DNA from: Carnegiea gigantea
Lineage: Eukaryota; Streptophyta; Magnoliopsida; Caryophyllales; Cactaceae
Reading direction: 5' to 3'
DNA: 64,000 bases
NCBI GenBank assembly: GCA_029747015.1
Contig: JAKOGI010000832.1
Span: forward strand, 1 to 64,000
Under the pieces are notes generated by a model. The model did no database searches, was not told where the DNA came from, and saw only the letters and a list, made by a program, of their open reading frames with translations. Positions 46,532 through 58,866 of the stretch are shown here, piece by piece (position 1 is the first letter of the stretch; each line of letters begins with the position of its first letter). A program made the translations under genes and the position numbers.

Positions 46532-46755
46532 CGTATTTATTTTAACAAATATATTAGTATATAGAAGCATATTATTATTTCATATTTCATCGCATAAAAG
46601 AAATGTTGCAAAAAGTAAAAAGTAACCAGAGCTAATGATAGCACATGGCCCAAAAAAAAGCCCATCCATCACAATCCATTTTGCTAAGAAGGCTTTAAAA
46701 TAATAAAAATACAAAAGAGGGCGTGATAAATGGAGATGTCCATTAGTTGGCAAAT

Positions 46756-46968
46756 CTAGTTTGTATTCCCCACTTTATAATTCATATTGTTTCTTTCTCT
46801 TGAATAGGTTTGTCCCTCTACAAAATAAATTCCGCTTCTATATTCTTCTCTAATTCCACTTGAATATGCTTGTCCCTCCACAAAATAAACGCTTCCATAT
46901 TCATGGTTAATAGCATCAATCATCAAATCTAAACGCTGCCACCATGGTCCTTCTCTCTCTTCTTGCAC
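46756..46968 (-). other. Unrecognised 70-codon open frame with internal duplication
   Basis: Minus-strand frame starting MQEEREGPWWQRLDLMIDA. It contains two copies of a 17-18 residue unit built around YFVEGQ (A/T)YS, caused by a DNA duplication of about 55 bp (46792-46845 and 46848-46900). I do not recognise the protein. It may be an exon fragment of a decayed gene, or chance. No start context, splice sites or neighbouring exons could be supported. Confidence 0.25.
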
Positions 46969-47080
46969 CCCTGTCCAAGCAGAAGTAGGTCATCTCTTTT
47001 TCTGGATTTTCCTTCTGGTTTCACATCTTTTCTACCTCACTTCCTTAATATCTCACTCAACTCTTCTAATGCACTTGTTT

Positions 47081-50000
47081 TGTAACGCCCCTAAATTAAA
47101 CATGTTTCACTGCTTGTATTTTTCTTAATAAATGCCTTAATTATAATCTAGACAATCCAATGAAAGGGGCATTACCGCCGTCCAAAAGGACAACACTTGA
47201 AACATGAGTGCTATCAATAACACAGTTAAGCATAGCTTCAATAATACACATATACACCTGATCAATCCATATATAATCAACTGTTAACCAACATAAGGTT
47301 TTTACACTATAGTAAAAACAATTCACTATGTAATCTGCATCTCCATTCACTGAAGATTTCAATATACAGCTCTAAAAATATACATACACGGTTTCAGTGT
47401 TAATCCATCCAGATTCCCTTGCTGAACTTAATCTCTTCCGCTGGTTTATTAGCATGAAGATGATTCTCTGAGCATTTACCTAAAACAAAACATGAAAAAC
47501 ATTTCGAACTATGAGCCGAAGCTCAGTAAATACATTCCTGTATTGTTAAATGATCATTGAAATACTGGTTGGGTCCGCTTTGCAATTCATTTTAAGTTAA
47601 AACAGTGAATGAGATGAATGTAAAACTGCATTGCTAGTTATTATTTGATAGTGAACCCCTTAATACTGTTACGATCAATGAATAGGTGTACACCCGCTAA
47701 GCCGATCGGGGGACCTAGCCTGAAGCCGCGCGGGTAACTGAAGGACGAATGCCCTATAGATGATAACTGGCGGGGTCACTAATTAAATGATAAATTACTA
47801 TGTAAACTAATTCATTGATGTACTTACCGAAACATGATAACTTTGATAAATACACTCTGATTTCTAAAGATGCAGGCAATGAATGTATCTGAAGTCTTTA
47901 AAATGATATTTCACTTGATAATACTTATGCACAATGGAAGCAATAGACTAGGCCCCATTTCTATTTAAGAAATATAATTATAGATAAATGTAGTTAGTAA
48001 ACCATGTTCACTGACATAATTTATAACTTTAATGGAAGTTGATTAATTAAAAAGGCTCCTACAATTCTAATAATTCAATATAAGGTAAGTTAAACCAAGA
48101 TGATCTAAAAAAGAAATCAGTTAGGGTTATTGAACTTGAAATACAACAAATTGAAACCAAATAGATCACATTGGAATGATTGAGCTGACAACGAAAAGAT
48201 TTCAATTGATATAAATGAAATATGAGTTTCTGATATTTCTGAAATGGATAATGAAAAGTGTAATGCTTCTGAAATGGATGATAGAATGTGTAATGATTCT
48301 GAAATGGATCATAGAAGGTTTAATGCCATGAGCGGTGTCATGAGGTTTATAAAGGCTCAAATAACCTCTGTTGATCCGATAGACACTAATTTGAGTCATT
48401 ACTGTGCCCAATTCTCAAATTTCATTTTCATGCTCACTTAACTCGGTTTTCAAATCCAAGTAAGCTTCTATACATAATCACACTTGTTGAACTCACTACA
48501 CTTTGTAATTTCCTTGCAATACCCATAATTATATAGAAACTTCTGAAAATATTTCCAAATGTCATGATTTCTGTATTCACTCATGTTACCGTTTGATGGT
48601 CTGCATTAGAAAATCCATATCTTTCACTCCTGACCTCCAATTGAGATATAAAATTCCAATATGAAAAGCTCATAATATCCACTAAAACTTTCATGCAGGA
48701 CACCAAGTATGCTTCCCACAGTAAGGGCCCCAAAATTAGGGTAGAACACAAACATGCACAATTTCAGTTTAATCTGCACAGTCGTAGCAAAATGATGACT
48801 TTTTCCACAGAACTCAGATTAAGGCGATTCAAAGGGCATTTGAAAGATAACTCATTGATCTATCCACAAACCAAAAATCACAATTTTTCAATACCCCAAT
48901 CAATACCAGGTTTTTTGTAAATTCTCCTATTCAAATATGCTTCCAGTTTCGATGCATTCTGCACAGTATTCAGTAAATTGGTCATAACTTTGTCCACACA
49001 ACTCGAAATTGAGTAATTCTAGAGCCTATTAAAAGCTAACTCATCAGGCTATCACTACAAAAAAAAATACAAGTTTTTGATGTGCCAAACAGTACCAGTT
49101 AATTCCCAAAATGACCCCAATTCCAGGTCTATTGACAGCTTAATAATCACATATTTACAATCTTTTCTTCACATAACCACCCACTAAAATCACTCTTTAA
49201 CTTATATAAATCAGCATAAACATCTTGATATTCATTGCCAATGCCAAAGATCATAAAATCTCATTCAAAACAATCAAAATCCGTCATTACACCCTAAACT
49301 TGTATGGACATGAACAACCTCCATCTTTTCTTTCTTTCAAGATGATCCAACCAATAAAACATCAAAATAACTCTTGACTGCATCAAAACAACATGATTAA
49401 AAATCAAAACCCAGAATCAAAATCCAAATCACAAGTAAAAACAACAAGATAGGGTGAGATATTACTCACTTGATGCTTGAAAAAGAGAGGTGTGAGTGAT
49501 GCTTGAAAGGTGGGGGAAGTGGCTGGTGGCTGGAGGGGTGTTGGGGTGGCTAAATGGTGGTGTTTCTGGTGATGTTTTCCAGTAGAAAAGGGGCAGCAAC
49601 AGGCAGCAAAGGGGATGGCAACAAGGGGCCAGCAGAAATGAAGAGAAAGAGAGGAAGAAGCAACAAAGCTTGTGTGTGTTACATTTGCTTGCTTGGTTGA
49701 TATTTATTTTGCCTTGATTGCTTTACTTGGCTGAGATTATCTCTAGAAAAATGACCTTAAACCAATGGAAATTCAACACACACACAATATTACTTAGCCA
49801 AGCAAAATGGAGTAGTAGCTTGTTAGGCTGAAATTGGGCCTAAATGAGCTTAGGCCCGAAAAATATACTTTATGCGAGTGAATTTTCTTTTGTAGCTCGA
49901 AATTAAATTTTTTTTTATAATGTTATGAAAATAAATTTAATCACTTAAATCATAGTTATCGGGGCCTACTATCAATTTTCTCGAAATTTTTTTCGGTAAA

Positions 50001-50137
50001 TGAAACTCGAATTGCAAAGTGGGGCCCAAAATTGAATTCTCCGAACCGGGATGATGAAATGGGATAATTAAATGCGAAAAAATTAATAACACAACTTAAT
50101 TAAATAAATAAACATGATTTAGGATCGAGCTATTACA
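47081..50137 (-). repeat. 3' LTR of minus-strand Gypsy, 3.06 kb
   Basis: Plus-strand edges are TGTAACGCCCC (47081) and TCGAGCTATTACA (50137). The first 580 bp match 55256-55832 closely (for example AATTAAACATGTTTCACT and TCAACTGTTAACCAACATAA). It contains a GC-rich island at about 47690-47775 and a 30 bp tandem triplication at 48238-48327. Frames within it are not genes. Confidence 0.86.
48238..48327. repeat. Three tandem 30 bp units within LTR
   Basis: Units at 48238-48267, 48268-48297 and 48298-48327 each start TCTGAAATGGAT. As 30 is divisible by three, they produce a ten-residue repeated peptide in one frame, which I consider incidental. Confidence 0.88.
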
Positions 50138-52580
50138 GCCTTCCCCCCTTAAAGAGTTTCGTCCTCGAAACTTATGAAATTTGTCAACACATGCAAGGTT
50201 ATCTCAAATAAGAATGGATACTTGGCCTTCACTTCCTCCTCAGCTTCTCAAGTGGTTTTTGAGGAGGTATGATTTTGCCCAAAGTAATTTGGTTAAAGAT
50301 ATTTGCTTAATACTTAACAGGTTAATCCTGTGATCTAATATCTAAATTGGATGCTGTTGAAACACAAGACCCTCAATGATTGCAATGGATTTGATTATGA
50401 CAGCATGGTCAGGATCTAAAATGTATCGACTGAATTGCGAGGTAAAGAACACGTTATGCACGTGTTTGAGTTATATAGGCAGATCTGGTAGACAAGTTAT
50501 GGAATTCGACCTTTCAATGAACTGATATGGTGAAACTTTCTTACACTCTTAATTGATGAAACTTTCTGAAAATCGTTGTTATATACATGAAAGTCCAGGA
50601 ATCTCCTTCTTTTATCAACATAGCATTTCTGTCGCTTTCAATAGGATATTTTCAGGAATCTCTTGACATGTGTCACCTTATTAAATGTTGGAGAAGATCT
50701 TCATAACCCATAAGATGATTTATTGTCAATGTCTGCTGTCGTTTTGTCCTGATGTTTAATGAAGGATTCTCTGCTAGTGCTATCACAACGTTGACTGTTA
50801 GGAGTTCCATACTTTCTTCGAATGCGAATTTTGGTCGCAGGTCGTGAAGTACTACAGGCTCCAACTTAGAAGAGTTGATCCATTGATATTTTTAGATGCT
50901 TGCCCATCTATTTCAGGATGATAAGAACTACAAAAGTTTAATCTAGTTCTAAAGGCTCTTTGAAGTGCTTGCTATAACAGGCTTGAAATCTTTGATCTCG
51001 ATCATACACCATATCTGAGGAAATCCCATGACAAAGTCCATTGAAATTGAACCCCTTTCTCAGGGTTTTGCTTTATTCTTTGGAGCTCAGGATCATCATC
51101 CTGATTCACTCTAATTTCCTCTATTAGGGAGGACTGTAAGGTAAGTGCGGGCATTTAAATATTCGTCTTCCTGTGCGACACTAATTGAATGTCCAAGTCC
51201 TCAAGTTCTCTCAAGATTTTTAGTTGAGTAGTTACTACAGTGTTCAAGATATGTTGTGCCTTCCTATTCAGGGCATCTGCCATAATATTTTTCTTTCTTA
51301 GTTGACATTGGATCTGCCACAACTGATGTTTCATGTCGACTGAGCTTCTTTTCAGAGAAGATGTACTTTAAGCTTTGATGATTAATATTGATTTTGCATG
51401 GTACTCTATATAAGTAATGTCTCCAAATTTTCACTACAAAAACTATAGCTACTAACTCTATATCATGGTTAGGTAATCCTTCTCATAAGGCTTGAGTTGT
51501 TAGGAGGTATAAGCCACCAGTTTAATCTTCTTGCTAACTTTATAGCTTTCTTCAACAAATTGGTCAGGGAAGACAATATTTATCAAATCCTTCCTGAACT
51601 CGATAATTCCCTACTAAACTCAAACGGTTTCTAATCTCAGTGCATTGGTGGATCTTAAGCACTTTGTAACTGCTTTCACCTTTTATAAATCAACCTTAAG
51701 CTCTTTCTTTGAAACCATATGTTCCAAAAATACCATTGCTTCCAACAATACTCATGCTTCTTGTGTTTGCTATGTAATTGATGTTCCTTTAAGGTCTATA
51801 AGACTGTCCTTAAATGAACAATATGCTCATCTTTATCCTTGGAGTATTTCAAGATATCTTTTATGAATACCACCACAACTTGTCTAGATATAGTCTGAAA
51901 CTCTATTCATAAGATCCGTAAAGGCTGCGAGGCCATTGATTAGGCCAAAAGACATCACAGTGAATTTATCATGACCCAAACATGGCCAGTAGTGTGGTTT
52001 TGGTAATGTCTTCAGATATAATCCTAAGTTGATGGTACCCTGACCTCAAATCAATCTTAGATAAGACTCATGTTCCCTACGGTTGATCAGTCATCTACTT
52101 GGGGTGATGGGTATTTGTTTTTGATGGTGATCTGGTTCCGCTCCCTGAAATCAATGCATAACCTCAAGGTTCCATTCTTTTTCTTTACAAATAGATTTGG
52201 GCATCCCATTGAGGAACATTTGGATGGTCTGATAAATACTTTCTATAATAGCTCATCTAACTGAATCTTCAGTTTTCTAAGCTCTGTTGGAGCTATACGA
52301 TATGGGGCGTTGGAGATAGGTTGAGCATAAGGGATTAATTCAATCTCATAATCAATTTCTCTTTGTGGAGCAGTCCCGGTAATTCTTCAAGAAAACATTT
52401 ATAAATTCGCAAACTATAGGGATATCTTCTGCTTTTTCTTCCTTAGGATGAATGTTAATAGCATAACGCCAATACACAACATATCCTTGACATAAGAGCT
52501 CACTTGTTTCCATAACAGAATTTAAAGGATAAGGTTTTTTCCCCCCCTTTCTGTGACCACGAAACATATTTCTCTCCCTT
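50138..52580 (-). pseudogene. pol: Gypsy pol remnant: RT, RNase H, integrase
   Basis: Minus strand, read from right to left. The protease-RT linker is at 52567-52420 (EDIPIVCEFINVF). RT follows at about 52215-51850 with [18 protein letters not shown], then many stops, and VVVFIKDILKYS where the catalytic Asp pair should be; the first Asp is replaced by Lys. RNase H ends near 51270 (MADALNRKAQ). Integrase starts ISMDFVMGFPQ at about 51060-51030 and jumps to SSYHPEIDGQAS at about 50930-50890, so the piece carrying the second catalytic Asp is deleted. The pol end meets the purine tract at 50151. No chromodomain was confidently read. Confidence 0.8.
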
Positions 52581-53330
52581 GTTCATCTCTTGAAATAACT
52601 TTAGGGCCACCACAACCTATTTTGACCCCATAAGCACACAACCAGCTCATTTCCAAAATGATATCAAAGTCTTATGAGTCAAATTGAATCAGAACTCTAG
52701 GGGAAACTATCCCACCAGTCATAATTGAAATAAATTTATGAGAGGTAGAACACTCAACTTTAGAGTCATTGGATGACGTGACTCCATAATTGGTTTCTAC
52801 CTCCTTATTCTCAAGATTCACTTGCATGGCAGATCGTGTGAATATAAATGAATGAGTGGTAACTGAATCAATCAATACACAAAATGGTTTCAAAATTAAA
52901 GGAGAGTGCCAGCCACTATCGCACCAGAGGTGGCAGTATCATTCTTGCTCAACGCCTATGACCTTCCTACAGCTGCGGGTCTTGGACGTGGGAGCCCTTG
53001 TCTACAGCCTTCAGTCTTCAGGAACAGGCAACAATGAGTTGCTCTAGCTACCACACCACATACATTTGTTAGTTCCCACTCGGCAATCGGAGGCAGTGTA
53101 GTTAGTTCTTCCGCAATTTTGCTCCACGTGAAGTTAGGCTCTAAGGGTCTATTCTTAACAGTGTTCCACCAAATATCGGTTTCACCCGTTAGATAAAATG
53201 TTCCAATGTTCACCTTTTTCTCCCCTGGAACCTCCATTACAGAGAAAATTTTCTCCATTCCTGGAATCTATTTTTCAGGTTCCACTGGGTCATACTTTGC
53301 ACTCTAGAGTTCTTTAGTCTGAATTAGCTG
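52581..53330 (-). pseudogene. gag: Gypsy gag-protease remnant
   Basis: Minus-strand gag core at 53258-53080 reads MEKIFSVMEVPGEKKVNIG and FYLTGETDIWWNTVKN, matching retrotransposon gag. It runs directly into a Cys-containing segment (CGVVARATHCC) near 53050, suggesting loss of the middle of gag including most of the zinc knuckle. The protease at 52893-52672 reads VLIDSVTTHSFI: the catalytic Asp is kept but the following Gly is Val. Stops separate the pieces. Confidence 0.78.
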
Positions 53331-55239
53331 AAGGCATTTTTCCAAGGGGCAGTAACCCATCAAAATTTCTCACTGACGCAATCCAAATGCATGGAAAAAA
53401 ATTTTGATTGTCACACTTAAACTTTATGCAAGTGGTCTTCCACAGGGAACTTAGATTGAATTAGCCAAAAGCCAAAAAGGTAGGCATATTGCATTTTCCT
53501 TAGCAATGGGTTCCACAAGTTAGACAACAATCAACCCCTATACAAAGTGTAGTTAAGATGTACCTTCTGTTTAGGTGTGCTACAAAATGATCATCTATTG
53601 ACATGGGTGCAACCCAATCATAATCCAGCTACTAGCAGCAATTAAACTCTTAAAAATAGGAAAATGTGACGAGAACTGAAGAAGATGTAACATGAGAGTG
53701 AATGATGATGCAACTGGATAGGGAGATGCCATGAAGACAAAAAGACAAAGCCCAGACAAAGCCCCTGGTCAAAGTGAGGAACGTCCAATAGTTGATAATC
53801 TAACAAGGACAATAGTAGATGGTATGTTACCAGAAGGTGTAGTCAAATATTTCCTAGAGTAGTGTCTACTTCACAAATGGAGGTGGAGTCAATGGACTGC
53901 TTGCAAGAGTTTGGGCAATTTAAGCAAGTCTTGAATTGCAATAGATTGAAGCAAAATGTCTCTCTAATGTGTCCTTGGTTTCTCTTGTGTGAAATCATCG
54001 GTAGTCAATGGTTTTAAACTTATGTACCATAGAACAAGCCTCTCCAAATCCTATAATTCAGGGGATACTACATCAAGAACCCCTATATAGCTCACTTAGA
54101 TAAAATTCTTGGGTCATAGAAGACAATATCTAAAATCAATGAAGCATATTGAAGTAATTGCCATGAAATGACACTCATATGATAAGGAAATATAAGCTCA
54201 AAGTTGTAGGTACCCACTAACTCGGACAGTCTGTACCATCAGACTTCTAGGTTAAATTTCATTGACCAATGGTCTCCAAATATGCTGCAATATGGGTCAT
54301 TAGAAAGCTTACTTTCTGTATTTTGACATAGATTAACCAAAATATCCCTATCTGATGGAATGCATAAGCTACAAGTGAGCTAAATTCAGACCTTATGCAT
54401 TAGGATTCTGCCCAGTTTGCAGACTTTGATTTGTCTATTTAAATAACCAAATGACCTCCAATCCACTTGAAACTTATTTCATATGAAAGATATCTCCTTA
54501 ACCCTAAAATTGGAATGGAAAACCCTTGCGTAAATCATATTGATCATGGACAAAAGTTACTTCTAGGTCGGTCCTTGTGCATTAATCAAAACTGTCAAGT
54601 TAATTGAACTTGTGTATTCTGCCCATACTTGGTTTTTCTTATGCATTTAACCTTAAAATGAGTCAAGGGCCTTTCATAGGACACATCTGTAACAACTCCC
54701 AACCCTAGGGCTATGAGTGTTACTGATTATGAAATTTCTGGGGTGAAACAGGCAGAGTTTCGCCCACAAACTGGCCATTTTCCAGGCTTAAAGCCTAACA
54801 TCACACTCCCTATATTGAATAGAAGTATAAAAGGATATCAAATCAAACTCAACGGTTACACACCGGAAATCACAACTCTACGAACTACACACCTGGAGTA
54901 CAAGGGTTTACATCCCAAAAATAAACAATTTCAGCTAAAGGTCGACATATCATTTAAATGGGTGGCTCATATGGCCATACATATTTAAATACATTGGAAC
55001 ACCTTTAACTTGTTGTTCAAAATCTCCCTCGAATCTGATACTTGAGATCAAACTATATACATATTGTATGGATCCATCTGACAAAGAAGAATATACGAGT
55101 AGAATATGCGAGAGATAAGCAGACATTACTATTGTCACAAATCTCCAATGATATCATAATAATCCCCTAATAAGCAATTTTCTCAGTCTCCTAACTCCAC
55201 TCTCCATACTCCATATCCCATCAAGAAAATCTCAACCTG
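53331..55239 (-). other. Gypsy 5' leader, possibly with an older LTR fragment
   Basis: About 1.9 kb without recognised coding sequence. At 54688 the edge-like sequence TGTAACAACTCCCAACCC is reminiscent of a Gypsy LTR terminus and could mark a fragment of a third element, but no partner copy is present. The 91-codon frame at 54713-54988 has no recognised motif. Confidence 0.45.
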
Positions 55240-55251
55240 GCTCTGATACTA
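55240..55251 (-). promoter_or_regulatory. Primer-binding site of minus-strand Gypsy
   Basis: The plus strand GCTCTGATACTA is the reverse complement of the tRNA-Met primer site with one change. It lies 4 bp from the LTR edge at 55256. Confidence 0.8.
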
Positions 55252-55255
55252 AATC

Positions 55256-55832
55256 TGTAACGCCCCCAAATTAAACATGTTTCACTACTTGTATTTTCTT
55301 TAATAAATCCCTTAATTATAATCTAGACAGCCCAATGATAGGGGCATTACTGCCATCCAAAAGGACAAGGCTTGAAACATGAATGCTATCAATAACACAG
55401 TTAAGCATAGCTTTAATCGTACACATGCACACCTGATCAATCTATATATAATCAACTGTTAACCAACATAAGGTTTTTAGACTATAGTAAAAATAATTCA
55501 CTATGTAATCTGCATCTCCATTCACTGAAGATTTCAATATACAGCTCTAAAAATATGCATACATGGTATCAGTGTTGATCTATCCAGATTCCCTTGCTCA
55601 ACTTAATCTCTTCCGCTGGTTTACTAGCATGAAGACGACTCTCTGAGCATTTACGTAAAACAAAACATGAAAAACATTTCGAACTATAAGCCAAAACTTA
55701 GTACATACATTCCTGTATTGTTAAATGATCATTGAAACACTGTTTGGGCCCGCTTTGCAATTCATTTTAAGTTAAAACAGTGAATGAGATGAATGTAAAA
55801 TTGCATTACTAGTTATTATCTAATAGTGAACC
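55256..55832 (-). repeat. 5' LTR of minus-strand Gypsy, interrupted
   Basis: Matches 47081-47660 of the 3' LTR and stops within ATAGTGAACC, where the plus-strand element begins. The intact LTR copy continues past this point as GAACCCCTTAATACTG. Confidence 0.86.
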
Positions 55833-58800
55833 TGTAATAACCCGAACCTAACCTACATTCATTTATTTAAATCATCTTTATTTATTTCATTAATCATGTT
55901 TATTCATTTACTTTATCATGTTTATTGACCTAATCACTCATGTTTATTTGCTTAACCAAATCATGTTTATTAAATTCAGTTACACTCAATTTATTTATTT
56001 AACGAATTGCATTATGTTATTTAAATTTTCCACCTTCATTTATCGTATTTAATCATCCCGGTTGGGAGATATTTCATGTTGGGTACCACATTGTAGCGCA
56101 AGTTTCATTGATTGTTAATTCGAGTTTCGTTGATTGATTAAATGTCGGGCGAATCGATATTAAGCCTCGGTGAGTATAAATTAGTGATTAATTATTTTTT
56201 TACCTTCGGTAAACTTTAATCCCGAGCAATATAAAATTTTATTTTTGTTCAACACTCCAAATAATTTTTCGAGCCCAAACTTAGCTTGTTGGGCCCAAAA
56301 CAAAAGCCTAAAACCTTGCTAACTTTGTTATTTCACTAAGTACTCATTTTAGCACCTAATTTTAATTAGCAAAAGGCTACTTTTTGGGTGGGAAATTTCA
56401 GCCACATGTTGCTAATACTTGAGAATTTCCAGCCATAAAGAATTCAGCAAAAATCACAAGCCCATCTCTCCATTTCCTCTTTCCTCTCAGCGGTCTTCAC
56501 GCAGAAAATAGGGCTAGCAGCTGCTGCCCCTTTGTGCCCCCAGTTCTGGTGGTTTCGACCACTTTTCCAACCACCTTCCAACCGCCTTGAGTTTCCCTTG
56601 ATGCTAGCTATCTTGTCCAACCGCTCAAATCACTCAAAACAGTCTCCTCCTCTCTCTAATTCAAGTCTAAAGTGAGGTTTGTCCCAAAACCCTAACTTGT
56701 TTTATCTTAAGTTTTATGGTTATTTTATTTATGGGCTATGTTTGGATGATCAAATTGATAGTTATTGTGCAATTTTTATTGAGTTTGGAGATGTTTGGAG
56801 CCATGGGTATTTGATCAAGAGCATGATTTTCATGATTTTGCATTTGTTTAAATGCCACTGTCGAAAATTCTGAGAATTATCGGATTGTCCAAAAATTCTG
56901 AAATTTTTACTGTAGCTTCTGCATATTATTTGGGATTTTTTGGAAACATTTCATGGATGTTGGAGGTATAATCAGTGAGTTATGGAATTTTGAAGAAAAC
57001 TGCCCTACTTTGGACACGAATTATGTAATTATGTATTAATGAAGTTGTTTAGAGTTTGGATATGTACATGAGGCCTTAAATGATACTTTTATGTCTTATT
57101 GTGGTGATTTGAAATGATTTCAAGTGAGTTCTATGTGGAAAAAAAAGAGAAAGTTAAATTAGCGAAGGGCTGAAATTTTAGGACATTAGGGCTGACTTTG
57201 GGATTAAACTGGTAATGAATGGTCAAGACAAAAATTGTAATTTTTGGTGGGTATATATTTCAGTGTTTTATCCTTAAATTGCCTCTTGAATTGCCTTAAT
57301 CCGAGGTATGTGGAAAAAGTTATGATCGTTTTACCAAAACTGTGCAGATTGGACCAAAAACTGACACACTTGTGTTTTAGCCCCATTTTGGGAACCCTAT
57401 TGTGGGAAATACATTTTGTGTTATAAATGAAAGCTTTTGGGGACTTCTTAATATTTTAATATTGGGGTTTTAAGTCTCATTTGAGGTCTAGAATGAAAGT
57501 CATGAATTATTGAAGTGAACTGACCTGCTTAGGTGTAAATCAGGTTGTTATTGCAATTTCTGTGCAGTGTATACTTGGAGGAAAATTCTAAAACTTTTAC
57601 TGTAAATTGTCCATATTATTTTCAAATTTCCTGTAAGATTTCATAAATTTTGGTTGAGTAACCTATTTTAAAAAAGGCCACAACCACTCTCTCAATTATC
57701 ACCATCAAGGCCTTTTCCCTTGTAATCTTATTTATCTCATTGTGGACTATTTTACTTTTATTTACTTTATATCAACTTTAATTACTTTCCTTAATTCAAT
57801 TTTGAAGTTATATTTGAATACATAAGTTATGTATACCATTTAATTACTCAATTTCTATTACACATACTTTTACTTACTTAATTATGCGAGTAAGGATCAT
57901 TTACTGACTACACATACTTACAATGACATTTATGAAACAGAGTTGAGGCCTAGTTATCGTTCCCCATTATGCATAAGTGTTATCAAGTCAGAACATATTT
58001 ATCAAGTCAGATGACATTTATGAAACAGCTGACTTGTATCAAGTCAGATGACATTTTTAAAGACTCAAGGTACGTCCATTGCCTGTATCTTTAGAAAGCG
58101 AATCATATTTATCAAGTTGCAACTCTTAATGAGTTTATCAATGAATCAGTTTATACAGTGATTTGCCATTTAACTTGTGATCCCGTCAGTTATCATCTAT
58201 AGGGCGTCAGCCCATCATTTACCCGCGCGGCTTCAGGCCAACTCTTGATCGGATTGGCAGGTGTACGCCTATGTATAGATCATATCAGTGCAAGGGGTTC
58301 ACATCCAGATAATAATGAGCAAGTCAATTTCATATTACTTTCATTTTCATTGTTATTGCCAACTAAATGAATTGTAAAGACGGGTACCCATCAACAGTAT
58401 TTCTATGCTCATTTTACAATACAGGAATGCATGTACTGAGTTTTTACTCATGTTTTCGAATTGTTTTCATATTTTTCATTTTAGGTGATGAAGTATCATA
58501 TATTTCTCCTTTTAGCAAGCCATTTTAAAAGTCATCAGATGCTCACAGTGGATTCAGCATAGCACGAGTGTTGGGATCAACCTCAAGGTCTATATTCAAC
58601 ATACATGTGTGTAGTGTGGAGCGCGAGTTAGCACATGGTATGATTAAGTAAATGGCATCGAAGTGAGCTATTATGGACTTTGGTCTTAAAGTGTATCAGC
58701 TTAATAGAGTTTATGATTGAGATCGTGAGCAGCAGGATTAAATAGTTCAGTTGGCCTTGTCCTTATTAGGACGGCGGTAGCGCCTTCGTTTACTGAGTCT

Positions 58801-58850
58801 TCTGCTGCAATTTTCAGTAATCATGTCATTAGTATTTTGGGGGCGTTACA
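55833..58850 (+). repeat. 5' LTR of plus-strand Gypsy, 3.02 kb
   Basis: Starts TGTAATAACCCGAACC, ends TTTGGGGGCGTTACA. Contains a GC-rich island at 58215-58268 (ACCCGCGCGGCTTCAGGC) corresponding in reverse orientation to 47690-47775, and GGACGGCGGTAGCGCC near 58770-58785. Open frames in it (56679-56873, 57204-57426) lack motifs. Confidence 0.88.
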
Positions 58851-58854
58851 GATT

Positions 58855-58866
58855 TGGTATCAGAGC
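58855..58866 (+). promoter_or_regulatory. Primer-binding site (tRNA-Met), perfect
   Basis: TGGTATCAGAGC lies 4 bp after the LTR and matches the initiator tRNA-Met complement exactly. Confidence 0.92.

Larger units (their letters stand above)
47081..55832 (-). mobile_element. Minus-strand Ty3/Gypsy element (Tekay/Del-like)
   Basis: 3' LTR at 47081-50137 (3.06 kb). Purine tract on the minus strand at 50138-50151 (TAAGGGGGGAAGGC), after the typical end-of-pol text CGAGGACGAAAC. Pol, protease and gag relics extend rightward to about 53300, then a leader, then a decayed tRNA-Met primer site at 55240-55251. The start of the 5' LTR at 55256 is cut at 55833 by another element. Very long LTRs starting TGTAATA and ending GGGGCGTTACA on the minus strand, with this purine-tract context, suggest the Tekay/Del group; lineage is inference. 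Confidence 0.85.

Noticed and set aside
54713..54988. 91-codon open frame in the Gypsy leader
   Set aside because: No motif, begins at an LTR-edge-like sequence and lies in non-coding leader; length is within chance for this composition.
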